Origin: Micrococcus sp.
GTDB lineage: Bacteria > Actinomycetota > Actinomycetes > Actinomycetales > Micrococcaceae
Reading direction: 5' to 3'
Assembly: GCA_029961105.1 (NCBI GenBank)
Contig: JASBVO010000006.1
Span: 1 to 64,000 of the forward strand
DNA length: 64,000 bases
Numbering within the stretch: position 1 is the stretch's first letter; every line of letters starts with the position of its first letter. This document shows positions 9,212-17,706 of the stretch, piece after piece. The notes under the pieces are model-generated. The model was not told the origin of the DNA and did no database searches. It saw only the letters and a program-made list of their open reading frames with translations. The translations under genes were made by a program, and so were the position numbers.

Positions 9212-9712
9212 TCAGCCCTGGCCGGCCTGCGAGCCGATCAGCCGGCCCCCGCTGTTGAGCTGGAGGGCGCACAGCACCTGGCGGTCGCCCTCGGACCAGG
9301 ACCCCGATGACGGGGTGTACATGGTGTAGCCGAGGCCGGAGTCCTCCGGGGCGCTGCCCGTGAAGGCGGTGAACGCGTCGCGGCAGCCGGCGTCCGCGAG
9401 CTCGTGTACTCGGTCCTCGCCCGGCCAGGACGGCTCGTCCAGCTGGAAGAGGGCGTAGGCCTCCAGGTCATGGGACACGGTGCACGGCACCACCTCGACC
9501 GTGTAGAGCTCCTTCGCCGCGGGCCGGTCGTAGCACTGGCCAGGGGACAGCTGGAAGATGCTCGTTTCCACCGCGGAGACGGCGGGAGTGGGCGTGCTCG
9601 TGCCGACGAGTTCCTCCGTGGCGCCCGGGCCGCCACAGCCGGTGAGCACGGCCGCGGCGGTGAGTGCCGCCGTCGGGACGGACAGGGCGCGCGTGGGCCG
9701 GGGTTGGGTCAT
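9212..9712 (-). CDS. Septum-formation-domain lipoprotein
   Basis: A 166-residue exported protein. MTQPRPTRALSVPTAALTAAAVLTGCGG is a signal peptide with lipobox LTGC. The mature part fits the actinobacterial Septum_form domain: SPGQCYD, VEVVPCTVSHDLEAYALF, DAGCRDAF and YTMYTPSSGSWSEGDRQVLCAL, with four conserved cysteines likely to form disulfides. A GTG three codons upstream (9721) is an alternative start. It is a single-gene unit; its exact role is not known for most members, though the family is linked with the cell envelope. Confidence 0.8.
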   Translation of the reverse strand: MTQPRPTRALSVPTAALTAAAVLTGCGGPGATEELVGTSTPTPAVSAVETSIFQLSPGQCYDRPAAKELYTVEVVPCTVSHDLEAYALFQLDEPSWPGEDRVHELADAGCRDAFTAFTGSAPEDSGLGYTMYTPSSGSWSEGDRQVLCALQLNSGGRLIGSQAGQG

Positions 9713-9848
9713 GCGTCCCACTCTACGGACGCGAAGGGCCCGGCCCGTGCTCGCCCGCAGCCCCGGAGGCGACCGGCCAGCGCGCTCCTGACACGGCGCT
9801 GCCGCCGCCGGGATCCCGACGGCGGCGGCGCGCCCGGAGTGCGTCGGC

Positions 9849-10709
9849 TCAGTGCTTGCGCCGGTACTCCGCGATCCACTCGGCGGTCGCCTTCATGCCG
9901 CCGAAGGTGTAGAAGTGCAGCTTCACGTCACCGTGGTCCGGGGTCATGGCCGCGTCCAGCGCGGAGATCAGCTTCTCGGGGCCGGCGGTGCCGAGCAGGT
10001 TCGTCAGCGAGAAGCCGTACTTCTTGGCGATGCCCGCGGAGGTCGAGACGCCGAAGCGGCTGGCGTAGGTCAGCAGGCGCTTGATGCCGGCCGGGCCCGG
10101 CACGCCCACGCGGATCGGCAGCTGGATGCCGCGGCGGCGGACCTCCTCGATCCACCGGACGATCGGGTCGACGTCGAAACCGAACTGGGTGAGGACCGTG
10201 CCGTTCAGTCCCTGCTCCCGCAGCGAGGCGTTCTTGCGCTCCAGGGCGTCCCAGAGCTGGGCCTCGGTGATGTCCGGATGACCCTCGGGGTAGCCGGCGA
10301 TGGAGATGTCCGTGAACCCGTGGTCCTTGAACAGGCCGGACTCGATGACCTCGAGGGAGGACCCGTACGGGCCCATCGGCTCGGACGGGTCCCCGCCGAC
10401 GGCGAAGGCGTGGGTGGTGCCGACCTGATCGCGCAGCGCGGTGAGGAACTCGACGAGCTCCTCCTGCGAGGTCAGCCGGCGCGCCGAGATGTGCGGGACC
10501 GGGACGAAGCCGAGGTCCCTCGCGGCAGTGGAGGCCTTGACACGCATGGAGAGGTCCTCGTTGCCGAGGAACGTGACGTTGATGCGGGTGCCCTGGGGGA
10601 TGGCCGCGGCGGCATCGCGCAGGGACTCGATGTCCTTGTCCTTGCCGGTCATCTCCAGCGAGGGCTGGGTCATGACGGTCTGGCGGCCGGTGGCGGGGGT
10701 GGCGTTCAT
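9849..10709 (-). CDS. metF: Methylenetetrahydrofolate reductase
   Basis: A 286-residue TIM-barrel flavoprotein of the MetF family. The catalytic-region sequences RINVTFLGNEDLS, VPHISARR, FAVGGDP (flavin/folate binding), AGYPEGHP and LTQFGFDVDP are all present. It interconverts 5,10-methylene-THF and 5-methyl-THF. The shared operator and closeness to the O-demethylase suggest it runs in the 5-methyl-THF oxidising direction during methoxy-aromatic growth, as proposed for the ligM-metF pair of Sphingobium, rather than serving methionine synthesis. The ATG at 10709 follows CGAGGA. Confidence 0.9.
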   Translation of the reverse strand: MNATPATGRQTVMTQPSLEMTGKDKDIESLRDAAAAIPQGTRINVTFLGNEDLSMRVKASTAARDLGFVPVPHISARRLTSQEELVEFLTALRDQVGTTHAFAVGGDPSEPMGPYGSSLEVIESGLFKDHGFTDISIAGYPEGHPDITEAQLWDALERKNASLREQGLNGTVLTQFGFDVDPIVRWIEEVRRRGIQLPIRVGVPGPAGIKRLLTYASRFGVSTSAGIAKKYGFSLTNLLGTAGPEKLISALDAAMTPDHGDVKLHFYTFGGMKATAEWIAEYRRKH

Positions 10710-10795
10710 GGGAATCCTCGGGGGTTCGCGGAGTGGGCGGCCCGGGCCGCGAAGCCCGGCCGGTGGTCTCGGTCACACTGTTCGGGATCGACCCT

Positions 10796-10818
10796 AATAT
10801 AACTATGGCGATAGGTAT
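10796..10818. promoter_or_regulatory. ATACCTAT operator and -10 of metF
   Basis: The 20-mer ATAACTATGGCGATAGGTAT (10799-10818) matches the perfect palindrome upstream of the O-demethylase gene at 16 of 20 positions. On the minus strand its end overlaps TATATT (10801-10796), a -10 for metF, with the same three-base overlap and the same lack of a clear -35 as at 7411-7433. The two genes are therefore probably controlled by one regulator. Confidence 0.7.
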
Positions 10819-10830
10819 AGGGGTGGGGGC

Positions 10831-10938
10831 CGAGGACAGCAGTGGCGCGCCGAGGAGGCCGTGGCGGTCCTCGAGCGTCACCTGCGGCGGACCATGGAGA
10901 TCGTCCTGGGGTCAGCGATCGCCGAAGAATTGGCGTGA
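10831..10938 (+). pseudogene. Possible C-terminal remnant of a GntR/FCD-type regulator
   Basis: An open stretch of about 35 codons without a start codon ends at a TGA at 10936-10938. It encodes QQWRAEEAVAVLERHLRRTM then EIVLGSAIAEELA, which resembles the last helix of FCD-domain GntR regulators, where a helical HLRRTxxIVL segment is usual. Everything upstream is missing, as the metF operator lies immediately before it. This could be the relic of a regulator of the O-demethylase genes. The match is short and by eye. Confidence 0.3.
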
Positions 10939-10968
10939 CGCGGGACCGCTGACGTCCTGCCCGGCGTT

Positions 10969-11655
10969 TCAGGCGGTCGGCGGCCCGGCGTGGTCCGCGG
11001 GCTCACCCTCCGGCGCCCAGAACGCCTGGGTGCCCGGATCCTCCCCGTAGGGGCGGGGGCGGTGCATGAGCAGCTTGGCCAGCAATTCGGAAAGTTGCAC
11101 CGCCTCGGCGTGGGTCAGGGCAAGCGACCATGCCTGCTCGCGGTCCATGTTCTGCAGGTACAGGCTCTCCACCAGGGTCTCCCCGGCCTCGGTGAGCCGG
11201 ACGATGGTCCGGCGGCCGTCCTCGGGGTCGGCCTCCCGAGAGATCAGTTCCTTGCGCTCGAGGGTGTTGAGCAGGCTGGACATGGAGGCGGTGGAGACAC
11301 TTGCGATCCTCGCGAGGAGATTCGGGTTGATGGGCCCCACGGACTTCAGGGAGAACAGGAGCTGGTAACCGGCGAAGCTGAGCCCGGCGGACTGCCGGAT
11401 GGCCACCTCGAAGTCCTTGCTGAGGCGGTTGCCGACGCGCAGGAGGTTGAAGAAGAGCCGCACTGACAATGCGTCGGCCTGGCCGTCGGACATGGCGGCG
11501 GCTGCGCGCTCGGCGAGTTCCTCGTACTCCTTCGGGCCGATCCGACGCAGTTGTTCAGGCATGAGGTGAAGTCTAGCGAGGCGCGCGACGGCCTTCGGGG
11601 GCGCATGGCCGGCGGCGTCCGACGTGATCGGGGTGCGGGTCGGGTTCGCGGTCAT
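10969..11655 (-). CDS. MarR-family transcriptional regulator
   Basis: A 228-residue winged-helix protein, longer than the usual 140-160 because of an N-terminal extension of about 60 residues and a C-terminal tail. The MarR core is clear: QLLFSLKSVGPINPNLLARIASVSTASMSSLLNTLERKELISREADPEDGRRTIVRLTEAGE, with the wing motif DPEDGRRT. It is divergent from livF, and a 26-bp CTAGA-rich palindrome lies between them, so autoregulation and control of the importer operon are likely. MarR proteins in catabolic clusters are typically repressors released by an aryl- or acyl-CoA; that is inference here. ATG 11655 follows AAGGACC. Confidence 0.9.
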   Translation of the reverse strand: MTANPTRTPITSDAAGHAPPKAVARLARLHLMPEQLRRIGPKEYEELAERAAAAMSDGQADALSVRLFFNLLRVGNRLSKDFEVAIRQSAGLSFAGYQLLFSLKSVGPINPNLLARIASVSTASMSSLLNTLERKELISREADPEDGRRTIVRLTEAGETLVESLYLQNMDREQAWSLALTHAEAVQLSELLAKLLMHRPRPYGEDPGTQAFWAPEGEPADHAGPPTA

Positions 11656-11730
11656 GGGCTTGGTCCTTCGTCAGAGGGGGTCGGGAAAACCCCGCGGGCA
11701 GTGGTTGTGGGGGAGGTCACACGCTGTTAG

Positions 11731-11756
11731 CCTAGAAATCTAGTTAGATGTCTAGG
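11731..11756. promoter_or_regulatory. MarR-type operator between marR-like gene and livF
   Basis: A 26-bp inverted repeat: CCTAGAAATCTAG followed by TTAGATGTCTAGG, 11 of 13 positions symmetrical. It contains CTAGAAATCTAG (11732-11743), a form of the CTAGARNNCTAG motif seen at two other divergent promoters of this cluster. CTAG is rare in such G+C-rich DNA, which makes the clustering notable. Confidence 0.75.
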
Positions 11757-11787
11757 CAACCTCAAGTCCACCCAGGAGAGAACCCCG

Positions 11788-12579
11788 ATGCTGAAGGTTT
11801 CAGACCTCTCGGTCACCTACGGGAACACGCTCCCCGCATTGCGGGGGGTGTCCCTCGAGGTCCCGGCCGGGGGATCCGTGGCCCTGCTCGGCAGCAATGG
11901 TGCCGGCAAGACCACCTTGCTGCGTGCCGTGTCCAACACCCTGCGACGCCATCGCGGCAAGGCGGTGTCCGGGTCCATCACCTTCGACGGTGAGGAACTG
12001 CTCCGGCTGGACACCGCAGCCATCGTGGGGCGGAACGTCGTCCAGGTGCCCGAGGGCCGGCGGATCTTCGGGCGGCTGACGGTGGAGGAGAACCTACGCG
12101 TCGGCGGCATGCGCAGCGGCGGCCGGGAGGCGGCCCGGGCGCGGGACCACGTCTACGAACTCTTCCCCCGCCTCAAGGAGCGCCGCACCCAGCGCGGGCA
12201 GCTGCTCTCCGGTGGCGAGCAGCAGATGCTCGCGATCGGCCGGGCGCTGATGGCCGGCCCCCGGCTGCTGATGCTGGACGAGCCGTCACTGGGGCTTGCG
12301 CCCAAGATCGTGAGCCAGGTGGCCGAGGTGGTCCGGGCGATCAACGCCGCCGGGACGGCGATCCTCATCATCGAGCAGAACGCCAACATGGCCCTCGGGG
12401 TGGCCGATTATGCCTACGTGCTCGAGCGGGGCCAGGTGTCACTGGACGGCGATTCGGCCCGACTGAAGCAGACGGATGAGATCAAACACCTCTACCTGGG
12501 GCACAGCAGCGATGAGGGCGGGGCTCCGGCCCCCTCCCTGGTCGGCAAGAGCCTGGGTCCGTGGAAGGAAGGCCGCTGA
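11788..12579 (+). CDS. livF: LIV-type ABC importer ATPase (LivF-like)
   Basis: A 263-residue ABC ATPase: Walker A GSNGAGKTTLL, Q-loop VVQVPEGRRIF (the PEGRRIF is typical of LivF), signature LLSGGEQQML and Walker B LLMLDEPSLGLAP, then the His-replaced switch IIEQN. It pairs with LivG on the cytoplasmic face of the LivHM permease. It is the first gene of a five-gene import operon and starts 32 bases after the MarR-type palindrome, after CAGGAGAG. A short C-terminal extension (about 25 residues) is not seen in most LivF. Confidence 0.92.
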   Translation: MLKVSDLSVTYGNTLPALRGVSLEVPAGGSVALLGSNGAGKTTLLRAVSNTLRRHRGKAVSGSITFDGEELLRLDTAAIVGRNVVQVPEGRRIFGRLTVEENLRVGGMRSGGREAARARDHVYELFPRLKERRTQRGQLLSGGEQQMLAIGRALMAGPRLLMLDEPSLGLAPKIVSQVAEVVRAINAAGTAILIIEQNANMALGVADYAYVLERGQVSLDGDSARLKQTDEIKHLYLGHSSDEGGAPAPSLVGKSLGPWKEGR

Positions 12580-13367
12580 TGAGCAGGCAACCACTGTTGG
12601 AGGTGCGGGACGCCGAGGTCCGCTTCGGTGCCGTCAAGGCGCTCGACGGGGTGAGCTTCTCCGTGGCGGAGGGGACGATCCACTCGGTGATCGGCCCCAA
12701 CGGAGCCGGGAAGTCCACCCTGCTCAACGTGCTCTCGGGCGTCTACCGGACGCACCGAGGTTCCGTCCACTTCCGTGGAGAGGACCTCACGCGCCTGCGC
12801 CCGGACCGCATCACCCGGCTGGGCATGGGACGGGCCTTCCAGAACCTGGCCCTGTCCGGCGAGCAGACGGTGCTGGACAACCTCATGCTCGGTCGCCAGT
12901 CCCTGACCCGGTCCGGGTTTCTCACCTGCGGCCTCGGCTGGCCATCGGCGCGGCGCGAGGAGGCCCGGCACCGGGAGCGGGTGGAGGAGATCGCTGCCTT
13001 CCTGGACCTGGACGAGCACCTGGGCAGCCCCGTGGGCGAGCTCTCCTACGGTTCCCAGAAGCGCGTGGAGATCGCCCGGGCCCTGGCCATGGAACCCTCC
13101 CTGCTCCTGCTCGACGAACCTGTGGCGGGCATGAACGCGGGGGAGAAGCGGTATATCGCCTCCCTGCTGAAGCTGCTCACCTCGTCACTGGACCTCACCA
13201 TCCTGCTCGTGGAGCACGACATGGAGATGGTCATGTCGCTGTCCGACCGGATCACCGTGCTGGACTTCGGCCGCCCCATTGCTGATGGCACCCCCGAGCA
13301 GATCCAGCAGGATCCGGCCGTGATCGGTGCCTACCTCGGAACCGTCCAGGAGGACGCAGATGTCTGA
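12579..13367 (+). CDS. livG: LIV-type ABC importer ATPase (LivG-like)
   Basis: A 262-residue ABC ATPase with Walker A GPNGAGKSTLL, the LivG-type Q-loop GMGRAFQNLALS, signature LSYGSQKRVEIARAL, Walker B LLLLDEPVAGMN and switch His in LLVEHDMEMV. Its ATG shares one base with the livF stop (TGATG), so translation is coupled. It forms the second ATPase of the heteromeric importer. Confidence 0.92.
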   Translation: MSRQPLLEVRDAEVRFGAVKALDGVSFSVAEGTIHSVIGPNGAGKSTLLNVLSGVYRTHRGSVHFRGEDLTRLRPDRITRLGMGRAFQNLALSGEQTVLDNLMLGRQSLTRSGFLTCGLGWPSARREEARHRERVEEIAAFLDLDEHLGSPVGELSYGSQKRVEIARALAMEPSLLLLDEPVAGMNAGEKRYIASLLKLLTSSLDLTILLVEHDMEMVMSLSDRITVLDFGRPIADGTPEQIQQDPAVIGAYLGTVQEDADV

Positions 13368-14241
13368 AACCCTGATCACGGGCCTGTCCCTCGGGGCCGT
13401 CTACGCCCTCGTGGCCCTCGGCTTCGTGGTGGTGTTCAAGGCCTCGGAGGTCCTGAACTTCGCCCACGGATCGTTCGTCATCGCCGGCGCCTACGTCACC
13501 GCGCGCACGCATGAACTGCTCGGCTTCTACGGGGCGGTGCTCGCGGGTATCGCTGCCGCCGCCGTGCTCGCACTCGTCGTCGAGCGGCTGCTGGTCCGCC
13601 CGATCCGGGACGCCCCGGTGATCTCCCTGGCCATCATGACGATCGGCGTGGAGGTCATCCTCAACACCGAGCTGATCCGGCGGATCGGCGTGGACATCAT
13701 GCCCCTTGGCCAGCCCTGGGGCGCCGATGCGGTCAGCATCCTCGGCAGCAACGTGCCGGTCAACCGGATCGTCGCGGTGATTGTCGCGGTGATCGTCATC
13801 GGCGCCTTCCTGCTGGTCTTCCGCTTCTCTCCCTGGGGCGTGGCCATGCGCGCCGCGGCCGAGGACCGCGAGACGGCCGAACTGCTCGGCCTCAACCTCG
13901 GCAGGATCTCCATGGTCGCCTGGCTCATCGCCGGGATCCTGGCCGGCGTCGCCGCGATCTTCCTGACCGGGGCGCCCACGCCCGGGCTGGCACCCACGCT
14001 CGCCGCCGTCGTTCTCCGTGCCTTCCCGGCCGCGCTCATCGGCGGGTTGGACTCGGTCCCCGGCGCCCTCGTCGGCGGCCTCATCGTCGGGATGACGGAG
14101 GCCTACGCGGTCGCCTTCCAGTCGGAACTCGAGTTCCTCGGCCGGGGCATCGGCGAGGTGATGCCCTTCCTGGTCATGATCATCGTCCTCGTCATACGCC
14201 CCCAGGGGCTGTTCGGACGGAAGGAGACCGCCCGTGTCTGA
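13360..14241 (+). CDS. livH: LIV-type ABC importer permease (LivH-like)
   Basis: A 293-residue permease with about eight membrane spans. The N-terminus SLGAVYALVALGFVVVFKAS then LNFAHGSFVIAGAYV is the LivH signature, and AEDRETAELLGLNLGRISM is the cytoplasmic EAA-like loop that docks the ATPases. The ATG at 13360 follows CCAGGAGGACGCAG and overlaps livG by eight bases; an in-frame ATG 11 codons upstream has no RBS. It forms the membrane channel with LivM. Confidence 0.92.
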   Translation: MSETLITGLSLGAVYALVALGFVVVFKASEVLNFAHGSFVIAGAYVTARTHELLGFYGAVLAGIAAAAVLALVVERLLVRPIRDAPVISLAIMTIGVEVILNTELIRRIGVDIMPLGQPWGADAVSILGSNVPVNRIVAVIVAVIVIGAFLLVFRFSPWGVAMRAAAEDRETAELLGLNLGRISMVAWLIAGILAGVAAIFLTGAPTPGLAPTLAAVVLRAFPAALIGGLDSVPGALVGGLIVGMTEAYAVAFQSELEFLGRGIGEVMPFLVMIIVLVIRPQGLFGRKETARV

Positions 14242-15532
14242 GACCACCATCACCGCGCCGGAGAACGAGGTCGGCAAGCCGCCGGCCGGTGCCCGCATCC
14301 CGGGCCCGACGCGCGGGCCAGGGCCTCGCTGGCTGCGTCCGGTCCTGCTGGGGCTGACCGCCCTCGTCGTCCTGGTCATTCCGCTGTACCTCGAGGCCTA
14401 CTGGCTGCAGCTCGGTTTCCTCATCGCCGCCCTGGCGGTGGGCGCGATCGGCCTGAACCTGCTGACCGGCACCACCGGACAACTGTCCCTGGCTCACCCC
14501 TTCTTCATGGGCCTGGGCGCCCTCAGCTACGTGGTGCTCGCCGGCGAGCCGGCGGAGACCAGCCTCGGCCCGGTCATCGGGTTCAACTGGCCACCGTTCC
14601 TCGCGATGATCGGCGGCGTCGTCCTGGCCGGACTGGCCGGACTGCTCTTCTCACCCGTCTCCGCCCGTCTCCGCGGTCTCTACCTGGGCGCCGCCAGCCT
14701 GGCGCTCGTGTTCATCGGGCTCCACGTGCTCAACAGCGCGCAGCCCCTCTCCGGTGGGTACAACGGCCGGCCGGCCCCCGAGTTCAGCATCCTCGGGCTC
14801 AGCTTCGGTGGTGCCGAGGAGCCCCCCGTGGTCCTGGGCGTCGCCATGGGCCGCGCCGAACTGCAGTGGTACCTGGGCGCCGCGGTGCTCGTGCTGGCCA
14901 TGTGGTTCGCCAAGAACATCCTGAAGTCCCGGGTGGGCCGGGCCCTCAAGCTCATCGACGGTGACCCGCTCGCCGCCTCCGTGGTCGGGGTCCCGGTGAT
15001 GCAGTACAAGGGCAAGGTCTTCTTCCTCTCCTCCGTCTATGCGGGCCTTGCGGGCGTGATGTATGCCCTGGCGATCGGCAGCATCGCTCCTCAGTCCTTC
15101 GACATGGGGCTGTCCCTGGACTACCTGGCGATCATCGTCATCGGCGGCCTGGGCAGCGTGGGAGGGGCCGTGGCCGGCGCCGCCTTCGTCACCGGGCTGC
15201 CACAGGTTCTGCAGAACTTCGCCCCGCAGCTGGGCTTCCTCGACGCACTCGGCCTCACGACCGCCCACCTGGCGAACTTCATCTACGGTGCGGCGATCAT
15301 CGCCGTGCTGCTCTTCAAGCCGGATGGCCTCGCGGGCATCTGGAGGGACGTCGCCTCGGCAGTGCGGAGGCGGCCGAACCGGCAGGCGACTCGGGTATCC
15401 CCGGGTGACCGTGGCCTCCCGGGCGCCTCCCCCACCGACGACAGCGCGGACGCAGCCGACACCACCGGTCACGGACGCCCGGGTGACATCCCCGGTGCGC
15501 CCGGACCGTCCACGGCCACCGACTCACCCTGA
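14234..15532 (+). CDS. livM: LIV-type ABC importer permease (LivM-like)
   Basis: A 432-residue permease, longer than usual because of a hydrophilic N-terminal 30 residues and a disordered C-terminal tail of about 65 residues rich in Asp, Pro and Thr. The core has AVGAIGLNLLTGTTGQLSLAH, the EAA loop VGRALKLIDGDPLAASVVGV and GGLGSVGGAVAGAAFV. It starts at a GTG at 14234, with AAGGAGA at 14221, overlapping livH by eight bases. The tail has no known role. Confidence 0.9.
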   Translation: MSETTITAPENEVGKPPAGARIPGPTRGPGPRWLRPVLLGLTALVVLVIPLYLEAYWLQLGFLIAALAVGAIGLNLLTGTTGQLSLAHPFFMGLGALSYVVLAGEPAETSLGPVIGFNWPPFLAMIGGVVLAGLAGLLFSPVSARLRGLYLGAASLALVFIGLHVLNSAQPLSGGYNGRPAPEFSILGLSFGGAEEPPVVLGVAMGRAELQWYLGAAVLVLAMWFAKNILKSRVGRALKLIDGDPLAASVVGVPVMQYKGKVFFLSSVYAGLAGVMYALAIGSIAPQSFDMGLSLDYLAIIVIGGLGSVGGAVAGAAFVTGLPQVLQNFAPQLGFLDALGLTTAHLANFIYGAAIIAVLLFKPDGLAGIWRDVASAVRRRPNRQATRVSPGDRGLPGASPTDDSADAADTTGHGRPGDIPGAPGPSTATDSP

Positions 15533-15578
15533 ACCGCATCACCCCAACCCCCTGGAACACCTCTCGATGGAGACCACC

Positions 15579-16835
15579 ATGAACAACACCATCCTGCGCA
15601 AGTCCATTGCCCTCGCTGCCGCGGTGACCCTGGCCGTGGGTGCCAGCGCCTGCAGCGCCAAGAGCGAGGCCGGTGGCGCCGCCGCCGGGGAGGAGGCCGG
15701 CGCCGTCAAGACCGGGGAGGGGATCAGCGGCAACACCATCACGCTGGGCCTGCTCGGTGACCTCACCGGTCCCTTCGCCGCCCTGACCACGGAGGAGAAC
15801 CAGGGCGTACAGCTCTACTGGGACCAGGTCAACGAGGAAGGCGGGGTCTGCGGGCAGTACACCGTCGACTTCGACACCAAGGACCATGCCTACAACGTGC
15901 AGAACGCGGTCTCCATGTACCGGCAGATGACGCCGAATGTGCTGGCCTATCAGGTCCTCGTGGGCGGGTCCCACTCGGCCGCCGTCCTGCAGAATGCGGA
16001 GTCGGATAACCGCCTCATGGTCCCTTCATCCGCCACCGAACACCTGGCCTCCTCCGAGGTGGTCCTCACGCCGGCCATGCTCTACAACCTGGACATGGAA
16101 CTGGTGATGGAATACATGCTGGAGCAGGGTGTCATCGCCAAGGGCGACACCGTCGGCATGATCTACCTGGAAGGCGACTACGGCGAGGCGGCCCACAAGG
16201 GTGCCGAGGCCGCGGCCGAGCGCAACGGCCTGACCCTGGTGGCCTCCATGGTCAAGCCGACCGATTCGGACATGACCGCCCAGGTGAACGACGCGCTGTC
16301 CAAGGACGCCAGCGCCATCCTCATCGGCTCCGTGCCGGGGCATACCAGCTCGGTGGCCACCGTGCTCCAGTCCGCCGGCGCGGACGTGGCCATGGGCGGC
16401 TCCTGGCCGTCCTACTCCTCGTCCCTGCTGGCCAACACCGGCGGTGACTACCTGGCCGAACACTTCTACGCCGCGACCATGGCCACCACCCTTGAACAGG
16501 GCAAGGGCGCGGAGATCCTGAAGGCCTACGAGGAACAGCACGGTGGGGCGCCGGAGACCAATCAGGTGGCCATGGGCTATGGCATCGCCGCCATGATGCA
16601 CCAGGTCTTGGACCGCGCCTGCGAGAACGGTGACCTGACCCCTGAGGGGGTCGTCCAGGCCAAGAAGGACCTGGGCACGCTGACCTCGGACGGGGTCATG
16701 CCGGAGATGGACTACACCCGGCTGGGAGAGTCCCCGACGCGGGAGGCGTGGATCGTGCAGCTGGACAAGGAGGCCCCCGGCGGGCTCAAGACAGTCTCCG
16801 ATGGCCTCTACACCTCGGAGAACCTCTCCGAGTGA
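15579..16835 (+). CDS. LIV-type substrate-binding lipoprotein
   Basis: A 418-residue periplasmic-binding-fold protein of the LivJ/type I family. Residues 1-23 (MNNTILRKSIALAAAVTLAVGASAC, lipobox ASAC) make a lipoprotein signal. ITLGLLGDLTGPFAALTTEE begins the first lobe, and GMIYLEGDYGEAAHKGAEAA the second. It should capture the imported compound outside the cell and hand it to LivHM. The ATG at 15579 has GATGGAGA at the right distance; an ATG four codons earlier is less well placed. The ligand is unknown; the linked CoA and beta-oxidation genes suggest a carboxylic acid rather than a branched amino acid. Confidence 0.9.
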   Translation: MNNTILRKSIALAAAVTLAVGASACSAKSEAGGAAAGEEAGAVKTGEGISGNTITLGLLGDLTGPFAALTTEENQGVQLYWDQVNEEGGVCGQYTVDFDTKDHAYNVQNAVSMYRQMTPNVLAYQVLVGGSHSAAVLQNAESDNRLMVPSSATEHLASSEVVLTPAMLYNLDMELVMEYMLEQGVIAKGDTVGMIYLEGDYGEAAHKGAEAAAERNGLTLVASMVKPTDSDMTAQVNDALSKDASAILIGSVPGHTSSVATVLQSAGADVAMGGSWPSYSSSLLANTGGDYLAEHFYAATMATTLEQGKGAEILKAYEEQHGGAPETNQVAMGYGIAAMMHQVLDRACENGDLTPEGVVQAKKDLGTLTSDGVMPEMDYTRLGESPTREAWIVQLDKEAPGGLKTVSDGLYTSENLSE

Positions 16836-16850
16836 CGCGGCGTGACTGAA

Positions 16851-16890
16851 CGGAAAGGGCCCGACCGGATCTCCGGTCGGGCCCTTTCCG
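16851..16890. terminator. Bidirectional terminator between the importer operon and the enoyl-CoA hydratase gene
   Basis: Perfect 18-bp arms (CGGAAAGGGCCCGACCGG and its complement) around the loop ATCT lie 15 bases after the binding-protein stop and 24 bases from the end of the convergent gene. The CTTTCCG side gives a weak T-run. Confidence 0.9.
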
Positions 16891-16914
16891 TCGGGTGGGT
16901 CGTGGTTAGCGCAG

Positions 16915-17706
16915 TCAGGCACCCGTCCACACCGGACGCCGCTTCTCGCGGAAGGCGGTGGTGCCCTCGGTGGCGTCGGCGCTGGCCATCACCGCCGCGA
17001 ACTCCGCATCGTTGCGGGCCCAGGCGGCGCGGTGGCCGTCCTGCAGGCCGTCCTGCAGGTTCAGCGCCACCGCCTTGGTGCCCCGCACGGCCAGCGGCGC
17101 GGCGGCGGCGATCCGCTGGGCCATCTCCCGGGCCTCGGCATCCACCGTCCCGGGCTCCACGAGCCGGCTCACCAGCCCGAGTTGGTAGGCGCGCTGGGCG
17201 TCCAGCCGTTCCCCGGCCAGCAGCATGGGCATCGCCACCTTCGGCGGTAGCTGGCCGGGAAGCCGGACGGCCCCGCCTGCACCTGCCATCAGTCCCACCG
17301 TGACCTCCGGCAGCCCGAAGGAGCTCGCTGTGGAGGCGATGAGGATGTCGGCAGCCAGGGCGATCTCGAAGCCGCCCCCCAGGGCGAGGCCCTCCACGGC
17401 CGCGATCACCGGGACGGCGGGGGTCCGGCGCGTGGCGCCGGCAAGCCCCCAGGAGCCGTGGGGGCCGTCGGCGTCGAACAGTGCCTGCCCCTGCGAGGTG
17501 GCCTTCAGGTCCGCGCCGGCGCAGAAGGCCTTCGTGCTGGAGGAGGTGATGACGACCACGTGGACGCCGGGATCGGTGTCCGCCTGTTCCATGGCCGCGG
17601 CGACCGTGTCCGACATCTCCAGGGAGACGGCGTTCATCGCCTCCGGGCGGTTGAGCGTGATCGTCATGATGCCGTCCTCGACGGCGACCAGTGCATCGGC
17701 CATCAT
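16915..17706 (-). CDS. Enoyl-CoA hydratase/isomerase family protein
   Basis: A 263-residue crotonase-fold enzyme. The oxyanion-hole motif KAFCAGADLKA and LALGGGFEIALAADI are present, as are both catalytic glutamates expected of a true hydratase (GGGFE and FGLPEVTVG). It should add water to 2-enoyl-CoA in the cytoplasm. Two adjacent ATG codons (17706 and 17703) follow AGAGGCTG; the first shares its A with the stop of the upstream 3-hydroxyacyl-CoA dehydrogenase gene, so the two are translationally coupled. Confidence 0.88.
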   Translation of the reverse strand: MMADALVAVEDGIMTITLNRPEAMNAVSLEMSDTVAAAMEQADTDPGVHVVVITSSSTKAFCAGADLKATSQGQALFDADGPHGSWGLAGATRRTPAVPVIAAVEGLALGGGFEIALAADILIASTASSFGLPEVTVGLMAGAGGAVRLPGQLPPKVAMPMLLAGERLDAQRAYQLGLVSRLVEPGTVDAEAREMAQRIAAAAPLAVRGTKAVALNLQDGLQDGHRAAWARNDAEFAAVMASADATEGTTAFREKRRPVWTGA

